A DNA stretch of 64,000 nt from Pigmentibacter ruber (lineage in GTDB: Bacteria > Bdellovibrionota_B > Oligoflexia > Silvanigrellales > Silvanigrellaceae): positions 496,001 to 560,000 of the forward strand of contig NZ_WSSC01000002.1 in assembly GCF_009792895.1 (NCBI RefSeq), read 5' to 3'. Positions 16,837-26,765 of the stretch are shown in pieces (position 1 is the stretch's first letter; each line of letters opens with the position of its first letter). Below the pieces are notes generated by a model. It did no database searches, had not been told where the DNA came from, and saw only the letters and a program-made list of their open reading frames with translations. The translations under genes and the position numbers were made by a program.

Positions 16837-17676
16837 ATGAGCACCATGATTGATCGTTATATTCTTATTAATGGATATAAAACGAGGTATTGGAAAATTG
16901 GTGAAGCCAAATCAATTTTATTACTTTTACACGGTTTTGCCTTTTCAATAGAAATTTGGGAACATAATATCTCAGAATTATCAAAATATTATACTGTAAT
17001 TGCGCTAGATTTATTGGGGTTTGGTTTAACTGACAAACCTAAAAAAAGACAAAAAGTAGAGATATATCCTCAATTTGTTTATGATTTTTTAAATGCATTA
17101 GGTGTTGATCAGACCCATTTAGTGGGACACTCTATGGGCGGTTTGATTGCTACTCGCTTTAGCGAATTATTTCCTGAAAAAGTTCTTTCTCTAACTTTAA
17201 TTTCTAGTGCTGGTTTTTCTAGAAAAATACCAATTCATTTTAGAATATTCTCTTTGCCTTTTGTTGGCGAGTTCTTTATTAAGCCAAATAAACGTGGTCT
17301 TTTTAGTGCGTTAAGAAGAAATGTCTATCATCAAAATTTAGATTTAAGTACTCTTGCAAATAAATTGTACACATACTCGCTGCATCCAGAAATGGGCAAA
17401 ACCCTTTTAAATGTTTGTCGAGCAGCTATCAATATTTTTGGCTTTAAACGTAGGGTGGTTCGAAGTATTACAAAAGATGTGGGAAAAATTAGAGCACCTG
17501 TTTTAATAATTTGGGGAAAAAATGATATTATTATTTATGTTAGCCATGCAATAAAAGCACATAAATTAATTAAAAATTCACAGTTGTCTATTTTTGATGC
17601 CTGTGGTCATTTGCCACAATTTGAATATCCAAAAAAATTTAATGATTTATTGCTAAATTTTATAAGTAACAAATAA
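16837..17676 (+). CDS. Alpha/beta hydrolase
   Basis: 279 residues, full-length fold. The oxyanion-hole segment LLLLHGFAF lies near 28-36. The nucleophile elbow GHSMGG carries Ser99. The acid is proposed in WGKNDIII near 227, and the catalytic His is in ACGHLPQFE near 256. No signal peptide, so it is cytoplasmic. Close relatives include esterases and C-C bond hydrolases, and the substrate cannot be told from sequence. TGAGGAGAG lies just before the ATG. Confidence 0.9.
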   Translation: MSTMIDRYILINGYKTRYWKIGEAKSILLLLHGFAFSIEIWEHNISELSKYYTVIALDLLGFGLTDKPKKRQKVEIYPQFVYDFLNALGVDQTHLVGHSMGGLIATRFSELFPEKVLSLTLISSAGFSRKIPIHFRIFSLPFVGEFFIKPNKRGLFSALRRNVYHQNLDLSTLANKLYTYSLHPEMGKTLLNVCRAAINIFGFKRRVVRSITKDVGKIRAPVLIIWGKNDIIIYVSHAIKAHKLIKNSQLSIFDACGHLPQFEYPKKFNDLLLNFISNK

Positions 17677-17742
17677 CTAAAATTAAATATTTAAAATTAT
17701 TAAATAATTTATTGATTTATAAAAAGTTCATTATATTATTTG

Positions 17743-17771
17743 TTGACTTTTATCCTTTAAAAAGGTTTTAT
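17743..17771 (+). promoter_or_regulatory. Sigma-70-type promoter upstream of brnQ
   Basis: A -35 box TTGACT is separated by 17 bases from a -10 box TTTTAT, ending 46 bases before the brnQ ATG. The spacer contains a small inverted repeat CCTTTAAAAAGG, which could be an operator or chance. Confidence 0.5.
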
Positions 17772-17817
17772 CATCTTCTGTTTTGATTAGTCGTCCAATC
17801 TAAGGAGCTCACATTTT

Positions 17818-18972
17818 ATGTTAAATCAGGGGACCGCCACCGTTCCGACTTGGAAGGTATTTATAGCTGGTTTTGCCGCTTTTGCTATGTTTTTCGGCTC
17901 AGGAAATCTAGTATTTCCTTTAAAAATGGGTAGTGACACACAATCCAATTGGATTTTTTCTGCTGTGGGCTTATCTATTACCGGCGTCGTGGTCCCTTTA
18001 CTTGGTTTAGTCGCTTTAACTTTTTTAAAAGGATCGCAAGATGCTTTTTTTAGATGGTTTGGCAAAAAAGGAGCTTGGATATTACCTTTTCTTATTCTCT
18101 TACTGATAGGTCCTTTTGGCGTTGTTCCTCGCTGTATTACAGTTGGATATGGCGCATGGCAATCTTTTGCACCTAGCACTCCATTATGGCTTTTTGCTTT
18201 AAGCTGTATTGGTGTAATTTTGCTAGCTACCATTAGCGATCGGAAAATTGTTGATATTATTGGAAAATACTTCACTCCATTTAAATTAGGTGCGCTAGCT
18301 TTAGTGATTGGCGGCTCTTTATATTTTGCAGTAACTTCAACTGATGTTTTAATAACAACAAGTCAAACTACTCCTTTAAATGCATTTAAAGCTGGTTTTT
18401 TTGAAGGTTATAATACGATGGACTTAATGGCCGCTATTTTCTTTGGTGTGAGTTTAGTTTATTACTTTAAACCAGAAAACAGCGATAAAATTCCTTATAA
18501 ATCGACTTTGCTGGCTATGTCTCTGGGAATGTTTCTTTTGATGTTAGTTTACATAGCGCTTGTTTATTTAGGGGCTGCTTATTCTAGTCAAGTTTCGCAT
18601 TTGCCAGGCCCACAAATTTTACCAAATATTGCTCGAATAGCTCTTGGAGAAGCATCGGATTATTTAATTTCTTTTACATTAGTTGTTTCTTGTTTAACAA
18701 CTGCGGTAGCTCTCACTTCTGTTTCAGTAGACTTTTTGAAAAATAAAATAAAACCATTAAATGGAAGAAGAACAACCACTCTGTTAATTTGTTTAGCCGT
18801 TACTTATGTTATAGCATTAACAGATTTTACAGGTATTATGGCTTTTATGGCGCCAATATTAGAATTCTTTTATCCAGTGATTATAGTTCTTGCAATTGTT
18901 AATATCATTGTAAGTTTAGTGAAAAATTATAAACAAAATAGTAGAGAGAAAAATCAAAAAGAAGCCGCATAA
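17818..18972 (+). CDS. brnQ: Branched-chain amino acid transport system II carrier (LIVCS family)
   Basis: 384 residues with about twelve hydrophobic segments. The N-terminal family signature is AMFFGSGNLVFPL, followed by LLIGPFGVVPRC and FTPFKLGAL. The family imports leucine, isoleucine and valine with sodium or protons. At 384 residues it is slightly shorter than E. coli BrnQ. A TAAGGAG ribosome-binding site lies ten or so bases upstream of the ATG, behind the promoter-like pair at 17743. It is a single-gene unit ending in a hairpin shared with the convergent solute-binding protein. Confidence 0.92.
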   Translation: MLNQGTATVPTWKVFIAGFAAFAMFFGSGNLVFPLKMGSDTQSNWIFSAVGLSITGVVVPLLGLVALTFLKGSQDAFFRWFGKKGAWILPFLILLLIGPFGVVPRCITVGYGAWQSFAPSTPLWLFALSCIGVILLATISDRKIVDIIGKYFTPFKLGALALVIGGSLYFAVTSTDVLITTSQTTPLNAFKAGFFEGYNTMDLMAAIFFGVSLVYYFKPENSDKIPYKSTLLAMSLGMFLLMLVYIALVYLGAAYSSQVSHLPGPQILPNIARIALGEASDYLISFTLVVSCLTTAVALTSVSVDFLKNKIKPLNGRRTTTLLICLAVTYVIALTDFTGIMAFMAPILEFFYPVIIVLAIVNIIVSLVKNYKQNSREKNQKEAA

Positions 18973-18980
18973 ATTTGTTG

Positions 18981-19007
18981 AGTTGGAGATTGTCATTATC
19001 TCCAACT
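18981..19007. terminator. Hairpin between convergent brnQ and solute-binding protein genes
   Basis: A ten-base-pair perfect stem (AGTTGGAGAT/ATCTCCAACT) with a seven-base loop sits between the two stop codons. Neither side has a clean T-run, so termination efficiency is uncertain. Confidence 0.5.
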
Positions 19008-19780
19008 TAAAACCATTTTAAAATTCCGTATTTTTTAATTATCCTTTCCATTTCTCCACTTTTAATCATTTCTTTTACGGTTTTATTTATTTGCAATATT
19101 CTTTCTGTTGATTCTTTTTTATTTGGAGCAAATCCAAAATAGAGATCAGTCGAATTTCCACAACCAATTGTTTTTAATTGTACAGTAATATCTTGATTTT
19201 GTTTTAGGAAGTATTTCACTACAACAGGGTCTTCTACAAAGGCATCAATTTCCTGATGTGTTAATTTATTTATAAACTTTTCTAAGACTATATCACCAAA
19301 AGATTCATTAATTTTATTTTCATTTTCTTTATTTTTGGCAATATATTCATCAAGTTCTTTATAGTAAGAGTAGTCCTTAGCTATCCCTAATTTTATTTTT
19401 TCTAAAGATTTTAAATCAACAAATTTAATATTTTTCTTTTCTAAAGTAAAAAAACAATTTCTACTTTTTCCGATTTGAATAGACAATGGAAAATCAGGAG
19501 CATCTTCTTTTGCTGCTGCAATAATAAGATCATACGTACCGCTTCTTGTTTCAGTTATTGCTCTTGCCCAGTTCATTGTTTCATATTTTATATTTTCTTT
19601 TCCAAATGCTTTTTGTAATATTTCAACAAGATATCCTGGATTTTCATCGCCTGGTTTACAATTATATGGACACCAAAGATCAGCTCTTGCGTATATATTT
19701 CCAAAATTCTTATTCTCTTCAGCAAAGCTAAGTTGGGATAAAAGTAATATAATAAAAAAACATATATTTTTTAATCGCAT
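19007..19780 (-). CDS. Periplasmic solute-binding protein, family 3 (polar amino acid type), orphan
   Basis: 257 residues. Signal peptide about 1-20 ending LSFA, then a bilobed SBP_bac_3 domain: PGYLVEILQKAF, then YDLIIAAAKEDAPDFPLS, then KIKLGIAKDYSYY and DAFVEDPVVVKYF. Proteins of this type deliver amino acids to ABC importers or act as sensors. No permease or ATPase gene is adjacent, so the transporter partner is unknown. Two cysteines near the N-terminus of the mature protein (CPYNC) could form a disulphide. It is followed by a hairpin shared with brnQ and separated from rpsG by a strong terminator. Confidence 0.82.
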   Translation of the reverse strand: MRLKNICFFIILLLSQLSFAEENKNFGNIYARADLWCPYNCKPGDENPGYLVEILQKAFGKENIKYETMNWARAITETRSGTYDLIIAAAKEDAPDFPLSIQIGKSRNCFFTLEKKNIKFVDLKSLEKIKLGIAKDYSYYKELDEYIAKNKENENKINESFGDIVLEKFINKLTHQEIDAFVEDPVVVKYFLKQNQDITVQLKTIGCGNSTDLYFGFAPNKKESTERILQINKTVKEMIKSGEMERIIKKYGILKWF

Positions 19781-19836
19781 GCAGTTCTCCCATTTTTCTG
19801 ATTAAGCAATTATATTTTAAAGGAATTTACTTAAAT

Positions 19837-19870
19837 AAAAAAGGCTCACAGAAATTTGTGAGCCTTTTTT
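19837..19870. terminator. Strong bidirectional rho-independent terminator downstream of rpsG
   Basis: A 14-base-pair perfect stem (AAAAAAGGCTCACA and its complement) encloses a six-base loop. It has T-runs on both strands. It lies 42 bases past the rpsG stop codon and closes the ribosomal unit. Confidence 0.9.
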
Positions 19871-19911
19871 GCCAAAAATGATTTAAAAACAAACTGACGC
19901 AGAATTTAAAA

Positions 19912-20388
<477 letters not shown>

Positions 20389-20541
20389 TTAGATTCCTTT
20401 TAAATAAGAGAAACTTCAAAGTTTCGAAAACCTTTACTCAAAAACTTGCAATTCATTTTACAAAGCTTCTGTCCACTAAGTTTGCCATATTTCAGGCAGG
20501 GAGTAGGGGATCTCTCCTTGTTAAGTAATAGAATTACTTAA

Positions 20542-20955
20542 TTATTTTTTACCTTTTTTAGCTGGTTCTGCAGCTGCAGCACCACCTTTAGGACGTTTTG
20601 CGCCGTAAAGAGAACGAGATTGACGACGTTTCGCAACACCGGTGGTGTCAAGAGCTCCGCGTACAATATGGTAACGAACACCAGGTAAGTCTTTTACACG
20701 ACCACCACGCACAAGAACAACAGAGTGTTCTTGAAGGTTATGACCTTCTCCAGGAATATACGAAATAACTTCGATGCCTGTAGTTAAGCGTACTTTTGCA
20801 ACTTTACGAATCGCAGAGTTCGGCTTTTTAGGCGTAGTAGTATAAACGCGTGTACAAACGCCACGACGTTGTGGGCACTCTTTAAGTGCAGGAGATTTGC
20901 TGCGGTAAGGGTTTGGCTTACGGCCGCTTGCAACAAGCTGGTTAATGGTTGGCAT
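20542..20955 (-). CDS. rpsL: 30S ribosomal protein S12
   Basis: 137 residues. Contains the highly conserved [14 protein letters not shown] and [17 protein letters not shown] loops of the decoding centre. The lysines equivalent to E. coli K42 and K87, where streptomycin-resistance changes arise, are present, so the sequence is of the wild-type sensitive form. The C-terminus carries an Ala/Lys-rich extension ([14 protein letters not shown]) of about 14 residues beyond the E. coli protein. AGGAAAGG precedes the ATG. First gene of the truncated str operon, behind a good promoter at 21050-21078. Confidence 0.98.
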   Translation of the reverse strand: MPTINQLVASGRKPNPYRSKSPALKECPQRRGVCTRVYTTTPKKPNSAIRKVAKVRLTTGIEVISYIPGEGHNLQEHSVVLVRGGRVKDLPGVRYHIVRGALDTTGVAKRRQSRSLYGAKRPKGGAAAAEPAKKGKK

Positions 20956-21049
20956 ACGAAACCTTTCCTAGTATGTAGCCGTTTGTTCTTAAAAAGCCTC
21001 TTTATTTGGCGTAAAGTGGGCTTACATCATTGCCTTTGGCAAGTGGGAG

Positions 21050-21078
21050 ACAATAAAAAAGCTTGGTGTCAAAGTCAA
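21050..21078 (-). promoter_or_regulatory. Sigma-70-type promoter for rpsL-rpsG
   Basis: On the minus strand a -35 TTGACT is followed after exactly 17 bases by a -10 TATTGT. The predicted leader to the rpsL ATG is about 90 bases. Confidence 0.65.
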
Positions 21079-21203
21079 TCCTTTTTTTTCTTAGGAATCC
21101 TAGCAGCTATGGGAAAAGAAGCTAGGAATTAAAATTATAGGAAAAATCTTAAATCTAATTAACTATATGAAATTATTGATTAAAAATCTAAACTCACTTT
21201 TGC

Positions 21204-21219
21204 TGGGGTTCTTTTTGCC
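21204..21219 (+). promoter_or_regulatory. Sigma-54-like promoter upstream of fliK-flgD-flgE
   Basis: TGGGGT, five bases, then TTGCC reproduces the GG(-24)/GC(-12) spacing of the TGGCAC-N5-TTGCA consensus. It lies about 140 bases upstream of the fliK start. Middle flagellar genes are controlled by RpoN in many proteobacteria, so the context fits. The -24 element deviates from consensus at three of six positions. Confidence 0.5.
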
Positions 21220-21355
21220 GAAAAAAGGTCTGACATTTCTTGTGTTTCTTACCTAAGCCACAACTTTTTTAAACGGCAAGTTCGGGACTAAAGTTTTTAG
21301 TATTTCTTAGTTAGTTTAAAAAGAAGATAAAGATTTTAAAATGAGGGAATAGGAT

Positions 21356-23788
21356 ATGATCCAAAACACTCCCAAAACAACTCAGCTAATTTCTTTTGGG
21401 GCAACAAACAGTCCGAAAAATGAAATAGATGAAAATAATTTTAATGTAACAAAGTATGATTCAGGAAAAAGCTCAAAAGAAACAAATAAATTTACAAAGG
21501 AAATTAATAAATTTAATAATAAAGATACACTTCCAGCTGATCGTGAAAAAGAAACTCCATTTCAAAAATTACTAAGCAATAAAAAAATTGAAAATGATAC
21601 GGAATTTAATTCTATAGAACAACCAAATAATAAAGAAAATAGGAAAAATAATTCTACTAAAGACTTAGATTCTAGTTATTTGTTTAATTCCTTCATAAAT
21701 TTACCAACAATTATGCAAAATAATTATAAACAAGACTCTTTCAATCTCAATCAAAAAGTTGAAAATTTTTCAGATAGTCAAGAAATAATTCCAATTTTTA
21801 CAGAAGTAAACAAACAATTAAACCCTGAATTTAACTTTAAAAATACAGGATTTAAAGATTTAGCTTTAAATAAAATACCATATTCTGATTATTTTGACAT
21901 AAAACTGAATAATCTAAATCAAAACAATTCTCAATTTAGTCTTATTGGTGATGATCAAAGAGTAAAGAATGGATTAATTGAAAATAATTTTAATTTGCAA
22001 GATTTTGTTATCTTTAAAGATATAGAACCAAAAAATGTCTCGAATTTAGAAAATAAGCAAATTTTTAAAAGTAATAATGAAAATTTAATTAGCTTTGATT
22101 TAAACTCAATTTTTCCAATAAATAATTTAAAAGAAATAGAGAAAAGTTCTCCAATGAATGTGTTTTTTAGTAATAATAAACAATTCAATCCAATGGATAT
22201 TAAAATAGAATTTACTAATAATTTAGAAAAATTAGAAAACGAAAAATTACCAATTGAATTTAATCCCAAAATTCAAATTAAAGAACAGTATAAAAATGAT
22301 CTTATTAAACTTGATAATGGGATTGAACTTCTTCCTTTTAAAAATGATAAAAAAGATATTGTTGAAGGTTTTTTTATTTTAAAAAATGATAATAATAATG
22401 AAAAATTAGATGAAAATATTGAGAAAAATTTTTTAGGAACTATTTTGACTAAAAATAGCGAGAAAAACTCATTTTTAATAGATGGAAATAAAATTGAATT
22501 TATTAATAGTGCTAATTTCTTAGATAACAAAACAATTGATTTTAAAAATAGTAATAATGAAAATTTTTCTTTGCCAATTTTTATAAAAAATATATCTAAT
22601 ATTGCAAAAAATGAAAATTCTAATGAAATATTTCCTGTTATTACACAAAAAAACTTTCTTCCAGATAGTATGAAGAAATTAGGAAAAATTGATTCTTTTG
22701 ATCCTGGAAATGACAACACTTTGTATTTGGATATGACCAATACTAATAAAGATATATCTAATCTAGAAGTTCAAGATAGATTTAAATATAATCCTATAAA
22801 AGTTGGAAAATTGGATAATACTGACAAACTTGAAAATATTAATAAATTTAATTTATTACCAACTAAGAGCGAGGAGATTAAGAAAATTGAGGTTCCTTTA
22901 AGCTTGGTAGGAAATCAAAAAATATTTGAAGAAAGTTTTGAGAAAAAAAATGATTTAAAAATGAATAAATTTGAAGATATTAACCTTCTAATTGATAAAC
23001 AAAAAATACCATTAATTAATAAATTTGATAAACAAGAATCAGCTTTCCAATTTTCAGATTTTGAACAAAATACTACTGATTCAAAGCAAAATAAAGAAAT
23101 TATAAAACCAGATGATAAACCAATAATCTTTGAAAAAACATTATCATCTCAAGTTAATGTTCCAATTATTGTTTCAGATAAAAATAATTCTGATTTTTCT
23201 AATCCACTCATATCTTCTGCAACAAGAAGGGCAATAGATCTTTCCAATCAATTGCAAGCTAAAGGTGGAGGAATTGCAAAAGTACAAATTCAAGATGATA
23301 AACTAGGTACAATTGAATTAAATATACAAATGAAAAAAGATAATAGTGTTTCAATGGAGATTAAAGCGTCTGATAGTAACTTAAAAACTGTTTTAGAGAA
23401 TAATTCAGATACGCTTAAAAAAACTCTAGATAGTCAAAATATTTCTTTAACCGACTTTAAAGTAACTACTTTAGAGGCAAAGAGTATACACAATACTTTT
23501 GGAGCAATGAATAGCCAAAACTTTTCGCAGCAACAAGGAAGTAACCATAAACAACAAGAATTTTCATTTCAACAGAATTTAAATCAAAATTCTTTTTCTG
23601 GTAATTCTTCAAATTCATTTATGAATAATAATGGAAATAATTATTCTGCTTATTTAGGAGATGAATTTAAAAATTTGAAAGTAAATAATATAGGAAATAA
23701 TAAGTTGAATAATTTTCAAAATATGGAAAAAAATTCCATAACAAATATACAACGTGGTGCAAATGGTTCTATAAAAGTTATTGTTTAA
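21356..23788 (+). CDS. fliK: Flagellar hook-length control protein FliK
   Basis: 810 residues, about twice the E. coli length. Residues 1 to about 610 are low-complexity, visibly dominated by Asn, Lys, Glu, Ile and Phe, with no signal peptide. The C-terminal domain (about 620-700) matches the Flg_hook domain: AKVQIQDDKLGTIELNIQMK, then LKTVLENNSDTLKKTLDSQN-like and LTDFKV. This part switches export specificity, while the long N-terminal part would act as the ruler. An Asn/Gln-rich tail follows. It is the first gene of the fliK-flgD-flgE unit, which agrees with the call. Confidence 0.88.
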   Translation: MIQNTPKTTQLISFGATNSPKNEIDENNFNVTKYDSGKSSKETNKFTKEINKFNNKDTLPADREKETPFQKLLSNKKIENDTEFNSIEQPNNKENRKNNSTKDLDSSYLFNSFINLPTIMQNNYKQDSFNLNQKVENFSDSQEIIPIFTEVNKQLNPEFNFKNTGFKDLALNKIPYSDYFDIKLNNLNQNNSQFSLIGDDQRVKNGLIENNFNLQDFVIFKDIEPKNVSNLENKQIFKSNNENLISFDLNSIFPINNLKEIEKSSPMNVFFSNNKQFNPMDIKIEFTNNLEKLENEKLPIEFNPKIQIKEQYKNDLIKLDNGIELLPFKNDKKDIVEGFFILKNDNNNEKLDENIEKNFLGTILTKNSEKNSFLIDGNKIEFINSANFLDNKTIDFKNSNNENFSLPIFIKNISNIAKNENSNEIFPVITQKNFLPDSMKKLGKIDSFDPGNDNTLYLDMTNTNKDISNLEVQDRFKYNPIKVGKLDNTDKLENINKFNLLPTKSEEIKKIEVPLSLVGNQKIFEESFEKKNDLKMNKFEDINLLIDKQKIPLINKFDKQESAFQFSDFEQNTTDSKQNKEIIKPDDKPIIFEKTLSSQVNVPIIVSDKNNSDFSNPLISSATRRAIDLSNQLQAKGGGIAKVQIQDDKLGTIELNIQMKKDNSVSMEIKASDSNLKTVLENNSDTLKKTLDSQNISLTDFKVTTLEAKSIHNTFGAMNSQNFSQQQGSNHKQQEFSFQQNLNQNSFSGNSSNSFMNNNGNNYSAYLGDEFKNLKVNNIGNNKLNNFQNMEKNSITNIQRGANGSIKVIV

Positions 23789-23830
23789 ATATTGTAAATA
23801 TTAAATAAGTCAATGTAAATGGAGAGAGTT

Positions 23831-25225
23831 ATGTATATCGGAGAATCTAGAGGAGTCGCTAAAATACCAGAAAAAGCACCTGAGCCACCTAAGTCTGTTG
23901 GTCTAAAAATGGAAAAAGGTGATGATGCTCCAAACTTTGAAAATATGATATATGAATCAAATCTTGCCAGACAAGCTGAAATTGAAAAAGAAAAAAATGA
24001 GGCTGGTGGTGATTTCCGCTTGGGTGAGACAAAGAATGATCGTGAATTTAGAAAACAACTAGAAAAAGTAACTGGTAAGAAACAAGATCTAGCCAAAAAT
24101 AAGCTTGAAAGAGATGACTATTTAAATTTACTAGTTACCCAATTAAAGTATCAAGATCCAAGTAAGCCAATGGAACATTATGAAATGGCGTCACAAATGG
24201 CGCAATTTAATACTGTTGAGCAATTGATGGGTGTAAATAAAGTTCTTACTGAAATGAAAAAAATGCAAAACGATGCAAAAGCTGAAAAGCTTTCTCAGTA
24301 TCTAGGGAAAGATATAGAAATACAAGGTAATAGCATTAAATTATCAGGTGATGGTAAGGCAAATTTAGCAAAATTTGAACTACCGGCTGGCGCATCAAAT
24401 GTGATTGCTGAAATCAGAGATGAACATTCAAAAGTTGTAAAAAGTATTCCTATGGGAGCATTACAACCTGGAGTAAATAAAATAAATTGGGATGGAACAA
24501 ATGATAAAGGTGTTAAACAACCAAATGGAATTTATACTTTTAATATTTTAGCATCTTCCGAAGATGGAAAACCAATGACAGCAAAAACATCATATATTGC
24601 TAAAGTAGAAGGTATTACAGATATTCTATCTGGAGGAAAGTTGGATACCGATGTCGGTATAGCTGATCCAGCAAAAATAATTGCTATTCGTAATCCTGAA
24701 CCAACGACAGCTCCTGTTCAGACTAAGCCACAAAAAAACCAATTGATTTCTAATGCACAATTAAAAGAACCTGGAAAGAATTCACAAGAAATAAATGAAC
24801 ATCCAGGACAAATAAATGCTGCTTTAAAACCAGATGATGATAAATTTGATGCTTCCGCAAGTAAAAACATTGATGAGTTCAAAGCAAATCATTTAAATTC
24901 TTTAACTCAAGGTAACGAAAATAAAGTTTTTGAGAGCGATTTTGCGGGATCAAAAAATAAAGCTTTTGAAAATGATAATGGAATTGGAAAAAATAAAGCG
25001 GTGCCAGCAAAAACGAATCCCAATGATGTTTTTTCTGAACCAAAATTAAATTTAACTGAATATAAAAATCAAAATAAAGTTACGGAGTCAAAAGAAGCTT
25101 CAACACGCACTGGTAATGTTTCAAGTCCTCCAAAACAAAGAGCAGTTGAAAATTATCAAGAACCTAAAGCAGCCCCGAAATATGGAGGTGCACCCACAGT
25201 CAATGGGATAAACGGAAGAACTTAG
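23831..25225 (+). CDS. flgD: Flagellar hook capping/assembly protein FlgD with long C-terminal extension
   Basis: 464 residues; most FlgD proteins are about 220-260. The FlgD N-domain at about 95-145 contains DYLNLLVTQLKYQDPSKPME and MAQFNTVEQL. The Ig-like/FlgD4 region follows with GVNKINWDGTNDKGVKQPNG and TAKTSYIAKVEGI. From about residue 285 to the end there is a low-complexity tail rich in Lys, Asn, Pro and Glu with no known domain. FlgD caps the growing hook for FlgE polymerisation. The ATG at 23831 has GGAG six bases upstream; the earlier in-frame ATG at 23819 overlaps that site. Confidence 0.92.
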   Translation: MYIGESRGVAKIPEKAPEPPKSVGLKMEKGDDAPNFENMIYESNLARQAEIEKEKNEAGGDFRLGETKNDREFRKQLEKVTGKKQDLAKNKLERDDYLNLLVTQLKYQDPSKPMEHYEMASQMAQFNTVEQLMGVNKVLTEMKKMQNDAKAEKLSQYLGKDIEIQGNSIKLSGDGKANLAKFELPAGASNVIAEIRDEHSKVVKSIPMGALQPGVNKINWDGTNDKGVKQPNGIYTFNILASSEDGKPMTAKTSYIAKVEGITDILSGGKLDTDVGIADPAKIIAIRNPEPTTAPVQTKPQKNQLISNAQLKEPGKNSQEINEHPGQINAALKPDDDKFDASASKNIDEFKANHLNSLTQGNENKVFESDFAGSKNKAFENDNGIGKNKAVPAKTNPNDVFSEPKLNLTEYKNQNKVTESKEASTRTGNVSSPPKQRAVENYQEPKAAPKYGGAPTVNGINGRT

Positions 25226-25260
25226 GACTTTAAGATTATAATTTTTGAAGGAATGCTGAT

Positions 25261-26637
25261 ATGCCTATTAATTATGCCTTATTTAGTGCGGTTTCCGGCT
25301 TAGGGACAAATGCCGATGGAATGTCTGTTGTTGCGAATAATATTGCAAACGCGAATACAAAATCTTTTAAAACAGATAGAGCAGAATTCGAGGACATGCT
25401 TGCTGTTACTTTAAATGAAAGGTCGCAATTAGGTCGCGGTGCGAGACTAAGAAATATTACAACTTTATATAACCAAGGTGCCATTACGAATACAGGACAA
25501 ATCACAGACTTGAGCGTTCAGGGAGATGGTTTTTTTGTGATTAAAAGTGATGTAGCTGAAGTAAAAGAATCAAATGGACTATTTTACACCAGACAAGGAA
25601 GCTTTCGCTTTGATAAAGATGGAAAATTAACAGATCCAACTGGTGCTCGTGTCCAAGGTTACATGCCTGATCCTGATAGTAACAATAGACTTTCTGTTAA
25701 AATGACCGACTTGCAAATTATTACTAATATTATTCCTCCAAAACCAACTAATATTGTAAATATAGTTACAAATTTGGATGTAAGAGAACGACCTCCTGTA
25801 GACGATTTTGACCTATCACGTCCTGCTGATACTTCAAATTTTGCAAGTGCAGTCACAATTTTTGATAATTTTGGCTATGGGCGTCAAGCGGTTATTTATT
25901 ATACAAGGACAACAGACCCTACTAAGAATGAATGGCACTGGTATGCAACAGTGGATGGACAGGAGGTGTCTCTTGATCCTCCACGGAATGAAAAAGGAAA
26001 GGTTTTGCCTGCTGTTATTGCAGAAGGTGTCGTTGAATTTGATGAAGATGGGAAGCCTATTTTAAACTTTAAAAACAAAGCTGGAACGCCAATTCAAATA
26101 GACTATATCAATAAAACAGATGCTTTTGATGTCCAATTTGTAAATGGAGCAAGACCACAAAAACTCCAATTCAATTTTGGTCCAACGATTGATGAAGATG
26201 GTATTGTTGGGACTCAAGGTTCAACAAGTTTAGCAGCTAAATCTGGTGTGGCATTCCACTCACAAGATGGTTATGAAGCAGGATATTTAAAAACTCTGAA
26301 AATAGATTTGGATGGCATTATAAGAGGAACTTACACAAATGGTTTGGAAAGAAGACTAGGGGCTGTGGCTCTAGCTGTTTTTCAAAATACTCATGGTTTG
26401 CAAAAAATCGGGCGTAACAATTATATTTCAACACCGAAGGCAGGCGAAGCACGTATTGGTCTTCCACAAACTCTCTCAAGAGGAAGTATCTATTCAGCAA
26501 GTTTGGAAGAATCTAACGTTGATTTGGCACAACAATTTGTGGATATGATTCTTACTCAAAGAGGATTCCAAGCCAACTCAAAAGCAGTTACGACGACGGA
26601 TACAATGCTTGAAGAAGTGATTAATTTGAAAAGATAA
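25261..26637 (+). CDS. flgE: Flagellar hook protein FlgE
   Basis: 458 residues. The N-terminal rod motif GMSVVANNIANANTKSFK and the C-terminal ESNVDLAQQFVDMILTQRGFQANSKAV are the conserved D0 elements of rod/hook proteins. The central FlgE D2-like region (ITNIVTNLDVRERPP, then AVTIFDNFGYGRQAVIYY) and the position after flgD identify the hook protein rather than FlgF/FlgG. It polymerises into the universal joint between rod and filament. It starts 36 bases after flgD and ends the unit. Confidence 0.95.
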   Translation: MPINYALFSAVSGLGTNADGMSVVANNIANANTKSFKTDRAEFEDMLAVTLNERSQLGRGARLRNITTLYNQGAITNTGQITDLSVQGDGFFVIKSDVAEVKESNGLFYTRQGSFRFDKDGKLTDPTGARVQGYMPDPDSNNRLSVKMTDLQIITNIIPPKPTNIVNIVTNLDVRERPPVDDFDLSRPADTSNFASAVTIFDNFGYGRQAVIYYTRTTDPTKNEWHWYATVDGQEVSLDPPRNEKGKVLPAVIAEGVVEFDEDGKPILNFKNKAGTPIQIDYINKTDAFDVQFVNGARPQKLQFNFGPTIDEDGIVGTQGSTSLAAKSGVAFHSQDGYEAGYLKTLKIDLDGIIRGTYTNGLERRLGAVALAVFQNTHGLQKIGRNNYISTPKAGEARIGLPQTLSRGSIYSASLEESNVDLAQQFVDMILTQRGFQANSKAVTTTDTMLEEVINLKR

Positions 26638-26765
26638 TTTTAATTTAATGTAAAAAAATGCGAAGATATAATTGCATTTTCAAGAAAAATTGATAAATGT
26701 GGTGCGTTGATATAAATTCTATAGTAATGATCAATATAGAGTTTATTTTTTAATGCAGAAAGTTT

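Larger units (their letters stand above)
20956..21355. other. Divergent regulatory region between rpsL and fliK
   Basis: 400 bases without a credible gene. It holds the rpsL promoter and an about 95-base leader on the minus strand, with a small TTGCC-AAA-GGCAA hairpin, and a sigma-54-like promoter for the flagellar genes on the plus strand. A TAAAGTTT at 21289-21296 resembles a sigma-28 -35 box but has no matching -10. Confidence 0.6.

Noticed and set aside
17826-18275. 149-codon minus-strand frame within brnQ
   Set aside because: Lies wholly inside a clear transporter gene and its product has no recognisable features.
20869-21132. Plus-strand frame across the rpsL start and leader
   Set aside because: Overlaps the conserved S12 N-terminus and promoter; no supporting signals.
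21289-21315. TAAAGTTT resembling a perfect sigma-28 -35 box before fliK
   Set aside because: The sequence 11 bases downstream (TAGTTAGT) does not resemble GCCGATAA; the sigma-54-like element fits better.
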